Below are positions 16,125 to 24,430 of a stretch of 41,841 bases of DNA, piece by piece (within the stretch, counting starts at the first letter, position 1; each line of letters starts with the position of its first letter). Under the pieces are notes generated by a model. The model was not told the origin of the DNA. It did no database searches and saw only the letters and a list, made by a program, of their open reading frames with translations. A program made the translations under genes and the position numbers. Source of the stretch: Ilumatobacteraceae bacterium (GTDB lineage: Bacteria; Actinomycetota; Acidimicrobiia; Acidimicrobiales; Ilumatobacteraceae); contig JALRBT010000007.1 of NCBI GenBank assembly GCA_023262255.1, positions 288-42,128 on the forward strand. Direction: 5' to 3'.

Positions 16125-16889
16125 ATGGATCCCCGTATGGTGCGACTACGCAAACTCAACGTCTATGCAGGTCTCCTGCACCTCGCCTCACTGATTGCGA
16201 TCCTCGCGCTCTCCACCGAGGTGACATTGCCGGTGCGCGCCACGTATCTCTCCGAGGCTCCCGGTACCGGGAACTTTGCGGCACCCGTCGATCTCCTCAA
16301 CCTGAACCTCTCGTGGATGGTCGCCACGTTCATGGCACTCTCGGCGTTCTTCCACTTCCTGGTCGCCTCACCCGTCGGGTTCAGTCGTTACTCGGCAGGA
16401 CTCGTCAAGCACATCAACGTGTACCGCTGGGTGGAGTACTCGCTCTCGTCGTCGATCATGATCGTGTTGATCATGCAACTGAACGGGGTGGCCGATTATG
16501 TGGCGCTCCTGGCAGTATTCGGAGTCAACGTCAGCATGATCTTGTTCGGATGGCTCCAGGAACGATTCACCAGCCCTGGAGATGGGCAACTCCTCCCCTT
16601 CTGGTTCGGATGCATCGCCGGTGCCGTGCCCTGGATTGCCGTGGTGGTCAACCTGTTCGCCCCGAAGGGCCCACCCAACGCCGAGGTGCCGGGCTTCGTG
16701 TATGGCATCGTGATTTCGTTGTTCCTCTTCTTCAATTGCTTCGCCATCGTGCAATGGCTGCAATATCGGGCCAAGGGTCGGTTCGCCGACTACCTCGTCG
16801 GTGAGCGGACCTACATCGTGTTGAGCTTCGTTGCCAAGTCGGCCCTGGCATGGCAGGTGTTCACCGGCGCGCTCATCCCGCCTGCTTGA
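16125..16889 (+). CDS. Heliorhodopsin
   Basis: A 254-residue seven-helix retinal protein of the heliorhodopsin family, in which the N-terminus faces the cytoplasm, opposite to type 1 rhodopsins. The Schiff-base lysine is K238 in SFVAKSALAWQVF, and the counterion glutamate is E104 in YRWVEYSLSSS. Relative to the described heliorhodopsin 48C12 (E107, K241, as I recall) both are shifted by three. His at 19 and 77 sit where that protein has its polar-cluster His. FGVNVSMILFGWLQERF is another family hallmark. No retinal-forming gene is nearby. It overlaps the convergent dioxygenase gene by 17 bases at the 3' ends. Confidence 0.95.
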   Translation: MDPRMVRLRKLNVYAGLLHLASLIAILALSTEVTLPVRATYLSEAPGTGNFAAPVDLLNLNLSWMVATFMALSAFFHFLVASPVGFSRYSAGLVKHINVYRWVEYSLSSSIMIVLIMQLNGVADYVALLAVFGVNVSMILFGWLQERFTSPGDGQLLPFWFGCIAGAVPWIAVVVNLFAPKGPPNAEVPGFVYGIVISLFLFFNCFAIVQWLQYRAKGRFADYLVGERTYIVLSFVAKSALAWQVFTGALIPPA

Positions 16890-17688
16890 CCTCCAACACG
16901 AAATCCTTCTCGCACAGCCCGTCCTCCATCGAAACGACCAGCGACTCTCGGACACCAAAGACCACATCTGAAGCGAGGTACTTCGACCGTGCATCAAAGA
17001 TGTGGGTAGTCACTGGGATGTGTCCATCGGCGCTCACAACAAAGTGAATATGTGCGGGTCGGAAGGGGTGTCGACTCGAAGCAGCAAGCATCACCCCAAC
17101 AGGACCATCGTTGGGCACCGGGTAGTCAACTGGACGTACGGTGACGAACTCATACGTTCCGTCCGCACCGGTCGTAAATACACCACGTAGGTTACGAGTA
17201 TCCGACGACTGTTGTACGTCGTACAACCCGTTCGACTGAACTTGCCATACATCGAGAGTCGCACCCCCGATTGGTGCCCCCAGCGTATTCAGCACACGAC
17301 CTTTCACCGTGAGGGGCTCATCGCTCTCCAACACGTGGTCGACAACAGACGCACCCATTCGTCGGTGTGGGGTTCCGTCCACATGGAATGGCCCAAAGAC
17401 CGTCGGCTCGGTTGCCGCTACGCTGCCCCGGTAGTTGATCATCTCGAGCAACATTGACACACCCAACGTGTCGGACAAGAGAATGAACTCCTGTCGCACA
17501 TCGTCTGACTTCTGGCCAACCTTGGTAAGAAAATCGATAGCTGCGAACCATTCATCGTGAGTGAGACTTGTCTCTTCAACGATTGCGTACAAATGTCTGA
17601 TAACTGCGGACAATAGGTCACGCAGGCGCGGATTTTCGGGCGAGGCAAAGGCGGATAGCACCTGGTCGAGATGTTGTTCGGGGGTCAT
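16873..17688 (-). CDS. Hydroxyquinol 1,2-dioxygenase (intradiol)
   Basis: A 271-residue non-haem Fe(III) intradiol dioxygenase that would cleave 1,2,4-trihydroxybenzene to maleylacetate. The N-terminal dimerisation region is followed by the catalytic beta-sandwich with Fe ligands Y156 (SNGLYDVQ), Y189 (RPVDYPVPNDGPVG), H213 and H215 (RPAHIHF). These are each eight less than the ligand positions I recall for the Nocardioides simplex hydroxyquinol enzyme (164, 197, 221, 223). A catechol dioxygenase is the alternative, but maleylacetate reductase in the neighbouring operon favours hydroxyquinol. It is the last gene of a four-gene minus operon, ten bases after the SDR. Confidence 0.88.
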   Translation of the reverse strand: MTPEQHLDQVLSAFASPENPRLRDLLSAVIRHLYAIVEETSLTHDEWFAAIDFLTKVGQKSDDVRQEFILLSDTLGVSMLLEMINYRGSVAATEPTVFGPFHVDGTPHRRMGASVVDHVLESDEPLTVKGRVLNTLGAPIGGATLDVWQVQSNGLYDVQQSSDTRNLRGVFTTGADGTYEFVTVRPVDYPVPNDGPVGVMLAASSRHPFRPAHIHFVVSADGHIPVTTHIFDARSKYLASDVVFGVRESLVVSMEDGLCEKDFVLEVKQAG

Positions 17689-17698
17689 GGTCCTGGGA

Positions 17699-18493
17699 TC
17701 ATCCTGCCGTATATCCGCCGTCTACGTGCACGATTGCTCCGGTCATGAAATCACTTCCCTTTGAAGCCAAGAGCTGGATGATGCCATGGAAGTCGGTCGG
17801 TTCTCCAAGGCGACCAAGCGGAATTCGCCTCAGCACGTTCGCTCGAACCGCTGGTCCGTTGCCTTCATCCGAAAACATCCATTCGGTCAACTCCGAGCGA
17901 AATACGGTCGGAGCAATCGCGTTGACCTGAATACCGTAGGGACCCCATTCGCAGGCCAAACTTCGCGCTAGCAGGTCGATGGCCGCCTTTGAGGGGCAAT
18001 ACGCGGAGTAATTTGCCATGCCAAGCGTCGACCGCGCCGAGGACATCAGGATTACCTTTCCGCCCCGACGTTGCTTCAACATGATCTTGCCTGCTGCCCG
18101 ACACAGAAGCCACGACTGGCGTACGTTCACATCCATTACCGTGTCCCAATCCTCCGTGGTCTGCTCGTGTATTGGTGCCACTAGGTTCGTGCCCGTGCCC
18201 GAGACCACTATGTCGATGCCGCGCCCGTCAGCACAGGCACTGGCCAGAATTACGTCGACTTCTTCTTCATTGCTTGGCCTGCGATTTACGGCCGTCACGC
18301 GACCGCCGGCAGAAGTGATGTGGGTTGCCACTTCGCCTAGCTTTTCCTCGTTGGCGCCAGCAATGGTGACGTGGGCCCCCGCGCCTGCCAACGCGAGTGC
18401 CGCCTGCTGACCGAATGCCCCAGTGGCTCCCGTGACGAGTGCCGATTTTCCAGAGAGATTGAAGATGGAATCGGGAGACGGCAGGTGCGTCAT
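17699..18493 (-). CDS. SDR-family oxidoreductase with altered NNAG motif
   Basis: A 264-residue short-chain dehydrogenase/reductase. The cofactor loop is TGATGAFG, where the second Gly of the usual TGxxxGxG is Ala. The NNAG segment is replaced by VSGTGTN. The catalytic Ser and YxxxK remain (MSSARS, YCPSK), and the C-terminal GAIVHVDGGYTAG is typical. The ATG overlaps the cupin stop as ATGA, so the two are translationally coupled. Its substrate is probably an intermediate upstream of hydroxyquinol; this is inferred from the operon only. Confidence 0.85.
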   Translation of the reverse strand: MTHLPSPDSIFNLSGKSALVTGATGAFGQQAALALAGAGAHVTIAGANEEKLGEVATHITSAGGRVTAVNRRPSNEEEVDVILASACADGRGIDIVVSGTGTNLVAPIHEQTTEDWDTVMDVNVRQSWLLCRAAGKIMLKQRRGGKVILMSSARSTLGMANYSAYCPSKAAIDLLARSLACEWGPYGIQVNAIAPTVFRSELTEWMFSDEGNGPAVRANVLRRIPLGRLGEPTDFHGIIQLLASKGSDFMTGAIVHVDGGYTAG

Positions 18494-18840
18494 TTGCCTT
18501 GAGCCTCGGGATACGGCATAACCACCAACATCGTCGCTGGATTGTTCGTGCGATTCGTGACAGAGCGTGCCTCGTTCGGTGGTATGTGGCATGAGTCGAA
18601 AGCCCTCAGTACCACCTCACCACCCTCAGTCAGAACTGTGATTTCACCGTTGAGTACGACATACACCTTTTCCAGTGGGGTCGATTCGTATGATGCTCCT
18701 CCCCCGGGCAAGAAGTGCGTAAGTCCCACCCAGAAATTTGCTGAGTCACTCGCATCCCATCCCTGTAATCGAAATGATGAACAGTTGTGGTGATTGGGGG
18801 CCGTGTACTGCGCCACCTCGGTGAATCGATTGACTTTCAC
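18490..18840 (-). CDS. Small cupin-domain protein
   Basis: A 116-residue single cupin. The first conserved motif covers FLPGGGASYESTPLEKVYVV and the following NGEITV. The second is around FDSCHIPPNEARSVTNRT. The usual first-motif HxH is absent; only one His is found in the second motif, so metal binding is uncertain. It could be an isomerase, a decarboxylase or a binding protein. The GTG start overlaps the cyclase stop (GTGA), and its own stop overlaps the SDR start (ATGA), so it lies in a tightly coupled operon. Confidence 0.8.
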   Translation of the reverse strand: MKVNRFTEVAQYTAPNHHNCSSFRLQGWDASDSANFWVGLTHFLPGGGASYESTPLEKVYVVLNGEITVLTEGGEVVLRAFDSCHIPPNEARSVTNRTNNPATMLVVMPYPEAQGK

Positions 18841-19691
18841 TTCGCGGATCCCTTCTCAATACGGAAATTCCCGGACGGGTCGAGCATCGCAACAAGTCGA
18901 ATGATGCACCCATCACCCTTCATCCAACGCCACGGAAATGCTGCAAACGTGACTCGATGACCGGTGACCTTATCGATGTCACCACCGACATTCTCGAATC
19001 CAAGAATGCCGTTGGCGAGCAGATGCCGGTGGCATGGCTCCCATAGTGGAAAGTCTTGAAGAACCGTTCTTCCAGTTTCCTGTTGGTACTCTTCGCACGC
19101 CCAGGGCAACAGACCGTCGGGCGCACCTGGTCCATGTGGTCCGATTGCCGTCGCCAGAGGGTGATCAAGCGCTTGGGTATCAGTACCAACAGCTTTCACG
19201 CCGCGCTTTGCAAACCATTCACCTGCTTCGTCATAAAATCCCGGCGAATAGGCGTAATAGGCCGTGTTGTCGCCGTAAGTGTGGTGCCACCCCGTATTCA
19301 CGATCACGATGTCGCCCTCCCTGATCTGCGGATGCACATTCTCCAAATCCTCGGCGGTGACAACTTCCCACTTTCCTTTCGGAATAGAGACCACCACACC
19401 GGTTCCAAAAAAGCGATCGAGGGGAACTTCGTCAAGAAACGGTGTGTTCTCGATGACATGGGCGGGAACGTCGACGTGGGTCGTCGAATGCATCACCGTA
19501 GTGATTCGTTGGGTGAGCACTCTCGACTTCGCCATGTAGTGAAGACGTTCGATCTTGACATCCTCGAAGTACGGCCAATTCGCCACTCCATGCCCCCACG
19601 GGATACTGAGGTCGTAAAATTCAAGACCCGTGTTATCTTTCGGCCACGTGTAATTTGCGTACGAAGTGTCGATTCGGTCACCGATTGCCAT
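18837..19691 (-). CDS. Cyclase-family metal-dependent hydrolase (kynurenine formamidase-like)
   Basis: A 284-residue member of the cyclase superfamily that includes kynurenine formamidase and isatin hydrolase. The metal motif H68-STT-H72-V-D74-VPA-H78 matches HxGTHxDxPxH with Gly replaced by Thr. The later segment GDIVIVNTGWHHTYG and the active-site region VGTDTQALDHP are also typical. It may hydrolyse an amide, lactone or cyclic intermediate ahead of hydroxyquinol; the substrate cannot be read from sequence. It is the first gene of the four-gene operon, with GGGAG before its ATG. Confidence 0.85.
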   Translation of the reverse strand: MAIGDRIDTSYANYTWPKDNTGLEFYDLSIPWGHGVANWPYFEDVKIERLHYMAKSRVLTQRITTVMHSTTHVDVPAHVIENTPFLDEVPLDRFFGTGVVVSIPKGKWEVVTAEDLENVHPQIREGDIVIVNTGWHHTYGDNTAYYAYSPGFYDEAGEWFAKRGVKAVGTDTQALDHPLATAIGPHGPGAPDGLLPWACEEYQQETGRTVLQDFPLWEPCHRHLLANGILGFENVGGDIDKVTGHRVTFAAFPWRWMKGDGCIIRLVAMLDPSGNFRIEKGSAK

Positions 19692-19705
19692 AACTGCTCC
19701 CTGTT

Positions 19706-19718
19706 TGTTCTTTGAACA
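19706..19718. promoter_or_regulatory. Inverted repeat upstream of the cyclase operon
   Basis: TGTTC-TTT-GAACA is a perfect inverted repeat 15 bases upstream of the cyclase ATG in the 99-base gap between two divergent genes. It may be an operator. Its spacer differs from the repeats near hapC and at 26610. Confidence 0.3.
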
Positions 19719-19790
19719 TCATGAGGAATAGAGTCTCACGACGATGGTCGTATCTCTACCACAATCTGAGGAAATCGAGAAAATCGTCGT

Positions 19791-20576
19791 ATGTCTATAA
19801 GTGGCTCATTGAGCGGGTGCCGTGCCCTCGTAACTGGATCCGGTCGCGGGATAGGGCGCGAGATAGCGATGCGCCTAGCCCACGAAGGAGCCGCGGTTGG
19901 CGTATCAGCTCGCTCGCTCGACCAAGTTGAACAGACGGTGGGCGAGATTCTTGCGAATGGTGGCCGCGCGTTCGGCACTCGTCTCGATATCACTTCAGAT
20001 TCGAGTGTCAGTGAAGGGGTCACAAATATATGTCGAGGGCTCGGCGGACCGATCGACATCCTCGTCAACAACGCCGGCGTATACAAGGCACGTCGATTCC
20101 TCGACTACTCCACCGACGACTGGTCAAACATTCTGGACATCAATGTCACAGGTATAGTTCGTGTCATACGCACCGTTCTTCCAATGATGCTTCCCCTGGC
20201 ACGTGGACGAATCATCAACATTGCCTCGATCGCCGGTAAAAAGGCCAGTCTTGGCCAAGCAGCGTATAACGCTTCGAAACACGCTCAGCTCGGCATCACA
20301 CGATGCCTAGCACTCGAGCTGGGTAGAACAAACATTCGAGTTAACGCGATCTGTCCGGGCTTCACTCCTACGGACCTCATCGACATCGACGAGGTTGCGG
20401 CTGCTCAAGGCAAAGATGCTTCCAACATGTGGAGTTCTATCGAAGCGTCGTCAGCGATAGGTCGCACTGTCACCAAGTCCGAAATTGCTGCCCTGGTTGC
20501 GTATCTCGCATCTGACGCTGCCGACGGGATGAACGGCCAGTCGCTTGTACTCGATGGCGGCATCGTCTTCTCCTAG
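19791..20576 (+). CDS. SDR-family oxidoreductase (FabG-like)
   Basis: A 261-residue classical short-chain dehydrogenase/reductase. All usual motifs are intact: TGSGRGIG cofactor loop, NNAG, catalytic Ser in NIASIAGKK, YNASK, the IRVNAICPGF segment and the C-terminal SLVLDGGIVFS. It is transcribed away from the cyclase operon and convergent with the thiolase. In contrast to the SDR at 17699-18493, all catalytic and cofactor residues are present. Its substrate may be a cyclic alcohol or ketone upstream of the ring-cleavage steps, inferred from position only. Confidence 0.87.
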   Translation: MSISGSLSGCRALVTGSGRGIGREIAMRLAHEGAAVGVSARSLDQVEQTVGEILANGGRAFGTRLDITSDSSVSEGVTNICRGLGGPIDILVNNAGVYKARRFLDYSTDDWSNILDINVTGIVRVIRTVLPMMLPLARGRIINIASIAGKKASLGQAAYNASKHAQLGITRCLALELGRTNIRVNAICPGFTPTDLIDIDEVAAAQGKDASNMWSSIEASSAIGRTVTKSEIAALVAYLASDAADGMNGQSLVLDGGIVFS

Positions 20577-20665
20577 CGCAGTTGATCTTTACACCAGCAC
20601 CCGTTAGATCGGACCGCCAAATCTCGTCAAAACACCACGACCGCCATCAGAACCGCTAGACCTGT
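20577..20665. other. Convergent gap, nothing recognised
   Basis: The 89 bases between the SDR stop and the thiolase stop show no hairpin with a U tract and no coding signal that I can see. Confidence 0.5.
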
Positions 20666-21859
20666 TCAGATACTTTGCACTACGAGTGCGATTCCCTGAC
20701 CGACGCCGATACACATCGTCGCAAGCCCGTAACCGCCGCCCTGCCGTTGCAACTCGTGGATTAACGTCGTAGTAATTCTGGCACCAGAAGCTCCTATCGG
20801 GTGACCCAGCGCGATTGCTCCGCCAGACCGATTCACGACGTTCCTACCCAGCTCGGGCCAGGACTTGAGACACGCCAAGGCTTGCGAGGCGAATGCCTCA
20901 TTCAGTTCGACTGCAGCGAGATCTGACCATGAAATCCCTGCTCGTCCAAGAGCCCGTTGAGCTGCCTCCATCGGCCCGATGCCGAACCTATGGGGTTCGA
21001 CCGCGCTCACTCCACGCGACACCACACGTGCCATCGGTCGGAGCGAATGTCTCTCGACTGCATCCTCGCTTGCCAGCAATAGGCATGCGGCACCATCATT
21101 CATGGGCGAGGAGTTTCCGGCGGTCACCGTGCCGTCTGCTTTGAACACTGGTTTGAGTCGCTGAAGTGAATTCATGTTGGTGTCGGTGCGGACACACTCG
21201 TCGGTCGCGAGGTCGGCACCCGGCACGCGAACAACCTCGGATTTGAAACCGTGAGAGGACCACGCGGCAGTCGCCTTCTGATGACTAGCCATTGCGTACG
21301 CATCCTGTTCAGCCCGAGAAATATTGAACTCATCTGCCATAACCTCGGCGCCAATCCCGAGCGAGACGGTCCATTCCTTCTTGTGAAGTGGATTCACCAG
21401 TCGCCATCCCAACGTCGTGGAAAACATCGTCTGGTCCGTCCGTTGAAAACCAACCTCCGGCTTAGGAACCACCCAGGGTGCGCGTGACATCGATTCGACA
21501 CCTCCAGCCAGGACGAGATCGGCGTCTCCGATTGCGATCATTCGACTTGCTTGAGTGACTGCTTCCAAACCAGAGCCACACAAGCGATTCGTCGTTACAC
21601 CTGGCACCGACGCCGGTAGACCTGCGAGAAGCAGCGCCATTCGCCCGACATTTCGATTCTCCTCGCCGGCCCCATTGCCATTTCCAAAAATCACATCGTC
21701 GATATATTCGGGATTAAATGAAGACTGCCGTGCTAAGACTCCAGAAATCGTCACTGCGGCAAGGTCATCTGGTCGTATGTGAGCCAGCCCTCCAGCAATA
21801 CGTCCGATTGGTGTTCGCACCGCGTCGACGATGTAGACCGATCGAATCTGGTCAGCCAT
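20666..21859 (-). CDS. pcaF: 3-oxoadipyl-CoA thiolase
   Basis: A 397-residue thiolase that would cleave 3-oxoadipyl-CoA with CoA to succinyl-CoA and acetyl-CoA, the last step of the pathway here. The nucleophilic Cys is in NRLCGSGLEAV, followed by AGGVESMSRAPWV, NEAFASQALA, the His of GHPIGASGAR and the second Cys in GYGLATMCIGVGQG. The segment from RLCGSG to SRAPWV is as in PcaF. A general acetyl-CoA acetyltransferase is the alternative; context favours PcaF. It is the last gene of the twelve-gene operon, with AAGGAG before the ATG. Confidence 0.85.
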   Translation of the reverse strand: MADQIRSVYIVDAVRTPIGRIAGGLAHIRPDDLAAVTISGVLARQSSFNPEYIDDVIFGNGNGAGEENRNVGRMALLLAGLPASVPGVTTNRLCGSGLEAVTQASRMIAIGDADLVLAGGVESMSRAPWVVPKPEVGFQRTDQTMFSTTLGWRLVNPLHKKEWTVSLGIGAEVMADEFNISRAEQDAYAMASHQKATAAWSSHGFKSEVVRVPGADLATDECVRTDTNMNSLQRLKPVFKADGTVTAGNSSPMNDGAACLLLASEDAVERHSLRPMARVVSRGVSAVEPHRFGIGPMEAAQRALGRAGISWSDLAAVELNEAFASQALACLKSWPELGRNVVNRSGGAIALGHPIGASGARITTTLIHELQRQGGGYGLATMCIGVGQGIALVVQSI

Positions 21860-21861
21860 GA

Positions 21862-22866
21862 CTACTCCTTCCCGACTTCGAGTCGGCGAGTAACGGGGAA
21901 TATCTCAAAAGGCTTCCAGCGGTGAATCAAACCTGCAATACCTTTCGGAGACACCACCGACATGGTTGCAGCCAGCGCTCCGAGAACAATGAATCGCCAG
22001 GTATTTTGCTGCTTGAGTTGCTCGGTGATGATCCAGTAGACACCCACACCGAGGTACGGCCCGATCGTGCTTCCGACACCGCCGATAATCACGATAAAGA
22101 CCACGAGTGCGGTCCATGACGCTACGGAGAAGGCGTCCCTGTTCGTAACTGTGGCGGAGTTGATGTGAATCAGTGCACCTGTCGCTCCGGTCCACGCTGC
22201 GACAATCATCCAGATGATCATGCGCACGCGCGTGATGTCGACCCCCAGACCTCGCGCGCCGTCAGCATCGTCTCGTACGGCTTGCAGCGCGAGTCCGAGT
22301 CGCGATCTCAAAACGAAGATGGTGGTCAACGTGGCACCAATCGCGAGCATCCAAGCCGACCAGAATACGAGATTCTTTCGAACTTCCAGCCCGTATCCGC
22401 TGAACGCATTCTTGGTGGTCAAGGATTGAACATTTCCTGCACCCAAGACGTTGATTTCGAGCGTCAACAAACGGAACACCTCAGCAACTACCCAGGTTCC
22501 GATAGCGAAGTATCCGCCGCGCAACCGAAACACGAGGAGGGCCACTGGTATTGATATTGCAGCACAAACCATCGCTGATAGAGGAACGCTCACGAACGGA
22601 TCGATTGAGTTGAGCTCGGACATACTGAACATCGAATATGCAGCGATGCCGATGAAGCCTTGCTGCCCCACCGACACGAGGCCCGAGTAGCCCGCCAGAA
22701 GGTTCCACATGATTGCCAACGTAAGGTAGGTCAAAACCTGCACGAGTGTTACCTGCATCCGGTCGCTGCCATACAAAGGGAAGAATCCCAATACCACGAA
22801 GATGAGCGTCATTCCGACAGTGCCAATACGCGAACCTCGCGACATTCGAACCACTCGGGGAGTCAC
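21862..22866 (-). CDS. livM: Liv-type ABC transporter permease (LivM-like)
   Basis: A 334-residue inner-membrane permease of the HAAT (hydrophobic amino acid/aromatic acid) ABC importer class. It has about nine to ten hydrophobic segments. The EAA-like region includes RLGLALQAVRDDADGARGLG, and LAGYSGLVSVGQQGFIGIAAY is the LivM hallmark. The GTG start at 22866 overlaps the livH stop as GTGA. It ends three bases ahead of the thiolase start. With no amino-acid metabolism genes nearby, an aromatic substrate is more likely than leucine; that is inference. Confidence 0.88.
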   Translation of the reverse strand: MTPRVVRMSRGSRIGTVGMTLIFVVLGFFPLYGSDRMQVTLVQVLTYLTLAIMWNLLAGYSGLVSVGQQGFIGIAAYSMFSMSELNSIDPFVSVPLSAMVCAAISIPVALLVFRLRGGYFAIGTWVVAEVFRLLTLEINVLGAGNVQSLTTKNAFSGYGLEVRKNLVFWSAWMLAIGATLTTIFVLRSRLGLALQAVRDDADGARGLGVDITRVRMIIWMIVAAWTGATGALIHINSATVTNRDAFSVASWTALVVFIVIIGGVGSTIGPYLGVGVYWIITEQLKQQNTWRFIVLGALAATMSVVSPKGIAGLIHRWKPFEIFPVTRRLEVGKE

Positions 22867-23732
22867 GTGCGGACCCCGGTACCGAGCAAGCCATTCGGAC
22901 GAAACGCCAACACCATCAGAAAGACGATGTGCCCAGCCAGAAGATTCCAACCCACAGAGAGTTGATTACCAAAAACTTGGGCAACCCCGAGAACGATTCC
23001 GCCAATCAATGTGCCCCACAGAGATCCGAGACCACCTATGACCACGGCCTCGAAGCCAAAGAGCAGCTGATTGGGACCCGCTGCTGGAGCGAACGTCTCA
23101 CGTGCACCGAGGAAGAACCCCGCAATACCGACCGTCCCAAATGCGATTGCCATGGCAAACCCGTATATTCGCTTGTCGTTGATTCCCATCAGCTGGGCAG
23201 TGGCTGGGTCATCCGCAGTTGCACGAAATGCTCGACCCAATGACGTGCGGGAAAGAAAGATTTGAAGGCTTCCCAAAAGCAGGATCGCACATACAAACGT
23301 GAGCAAAGAAAAGTGTCCAATCGACACGGAATCATTGATTCGAATGGTCGAAGTTTCAATTGAGCCGGCGTCGAGATATCTGTCGGTCGCCGTATAGCGA
23401 GCAAGAAGTAGGTTCTGTACGACGACGCCGATACCAAAACTGCAAAGTATCCCCGCCAATGGATCTGGGCCAATCGTTCGATTAAAGACGAATCGCTGGC
23501 CAACGTAGCCGAGACCCGCCATCAGAAGCACCACCAACGGCAGAGACACGACATGACTAACGCCCATTGTCGAGGCAGTAGAGAGCACTAGATACGCGGC
23601 AAGGATGGCGAGGTCTCCGTGCGCAAGATTTACGAATCGCATGACTCCGAACGCCAAGGACAACCCAGTCGCAAAGATCGCATATAAACCCCCGAGTAGC
23701 ACACCTTGCACGAGCGCATTGATCCAGCTCAT
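22863..23732 (-). CDS. livH: Liv-type ABC transporter permease (LivH-like)
   Basis: A 289-residue inner-membrane permease, partner of the LivM-like protein. Hallmarks are the opening NALVQGVLLGGLYAIFATGL, FGVMRFVNLAHGDLAILAAY and SLGRAFRATADDPATAQLMG (cytoplasmic coupling loop). The ATG overlaps the livF stop as ATGA, and its own stop overlaps the livM start, so all four subunits are translationally coupled. It sits centrally in the catabolic operon, which suggests an aromatic importer. Confidence 0.9.
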   Translation of the reverse strand: MSWINALVQGVLLGGLYAIFATGLSLAFGVMRFVNLAHGDLAILAAYLVLSTASTMGVSHVVSLPLVVLLMAGLGYVGQRFVFNRTIGPDPLAGILCSFGIGVVVQNLLLARYTATDRYLDAGSIETSTIRINDSVSIGHFSLLTFVCAILLLGSLQIFLSRTSLGRAFRATADDPATAQLMGINDKRIYGFAMAIAFGTVGIAGFFLGARETFAPAAGPNQLLFGFEAVVIGGLGSLWGTLIGGIVLGVAQVFGNQLSVGWNLLAGHIVFLMVLAFRPNGLLGTGVRT

Positions 23733-24427
23733 ACTGCGGCTCCGAAATACGCCGTCGTAATCTCCGAAGTGCTCACTCGTGACGCTTCTCCCGAGAGAGA
23801 AACTTTTCCTTCCAGAAGGCAGTAAACACGATCCGAAACAGCAAGGGCCTGGTGTATGTCTTGTTCTACGACGATGGCAGTGGTTCCCTGATTCGAAATC
23901 GCAGGTAGAGCGTTATATAACTGCTTAACTACGACTGGGGCTAGTCCCAGTGAGACTTCATCCAGCAGTACGAGCCGAGGGTTGCTAAGCAGAGCTCGAC
24001 CAATCGCAATCGCTTGCTGTTCGCCTCCTGAGAGTTTGGCAGCTGACCTGTTCAGCAAACGGTCGAGCATTGGAAATATGGAAACTACTCGTTCAATCGA
24101 CCATGGCCCTGGTCGTTTGCCGAACGATCCGATAAAGAGGTTCTCGCGGACGGTCAAGCTCGGAAAAATCTTCCGGCCCTCCGGCACGAGTGAGATTCCA
24201 AGCTTGACCCGGTCGTAGGTCTTCATCTCGGAGATGTCAACACCACAGAAATGAACTGATCCAGCGTGCAATCGCACTTGACCCATCACCGCACGCAATA
24301 ACGTGGACTTCCCAGCGCCGTTTGCACCCACAATTGCAACGGTCTCACCTTCACGCACCGACAGACTGACATCAAACAAAGCGCGAAAATCTTCGTAGCC
24401 GGCACTCACCTCGCTCACGACAAGCAT
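23729..24427 (-). CDS. livF: Liv-type ABC transporter ATP-binding protein (LivF-like)
   Basis: A 232-residue cytoplasmic ATPase. Walker A is GANGAGKST, the Q-loop region leads to GISLVPEGRKIFPSLTVREN (a LivF hallmark), the signature is LSGGEQQ, and Walker B is LVLLDEVSLGLAP. The motif set is complete. It pairs with the LivG-like protein encoded four bases upstream. The ATG at 24427 begins MLVVSEVSAGY. Confidence 0.92.
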   Translation of the reverse strand: MLVVSEVSAGYEDFRALFDVSLSVREGETVAIVGANGAGKSTLLRAVMGQVRLHAGSVHFCGVDISEMKTYDRVKLGISLVPEGRKIFPSLTVRENLFIGSFGKRPGPWSIERVVSIFPMLDRLLNRSAAKLSGGEQQAIAIGRALLSNPRLVLLDEVSLGLAPVVVKQLYNALPAISNQGTTAIVVEQDIHQALAVSDRVYCLLEGKVSLSGEASRVSTSEITTAYFGAAV

Positions 24428-24430
24428 CTG

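Noticed and set aside
16125-16889. Type 1 proton-pump rhodopsin
   Set aside because: The helix-3 and helix-7 segments (WVEYSLSSS, SFVAKSALAW) are those of heliorhodopsin; pump-type Asp residues are absent.
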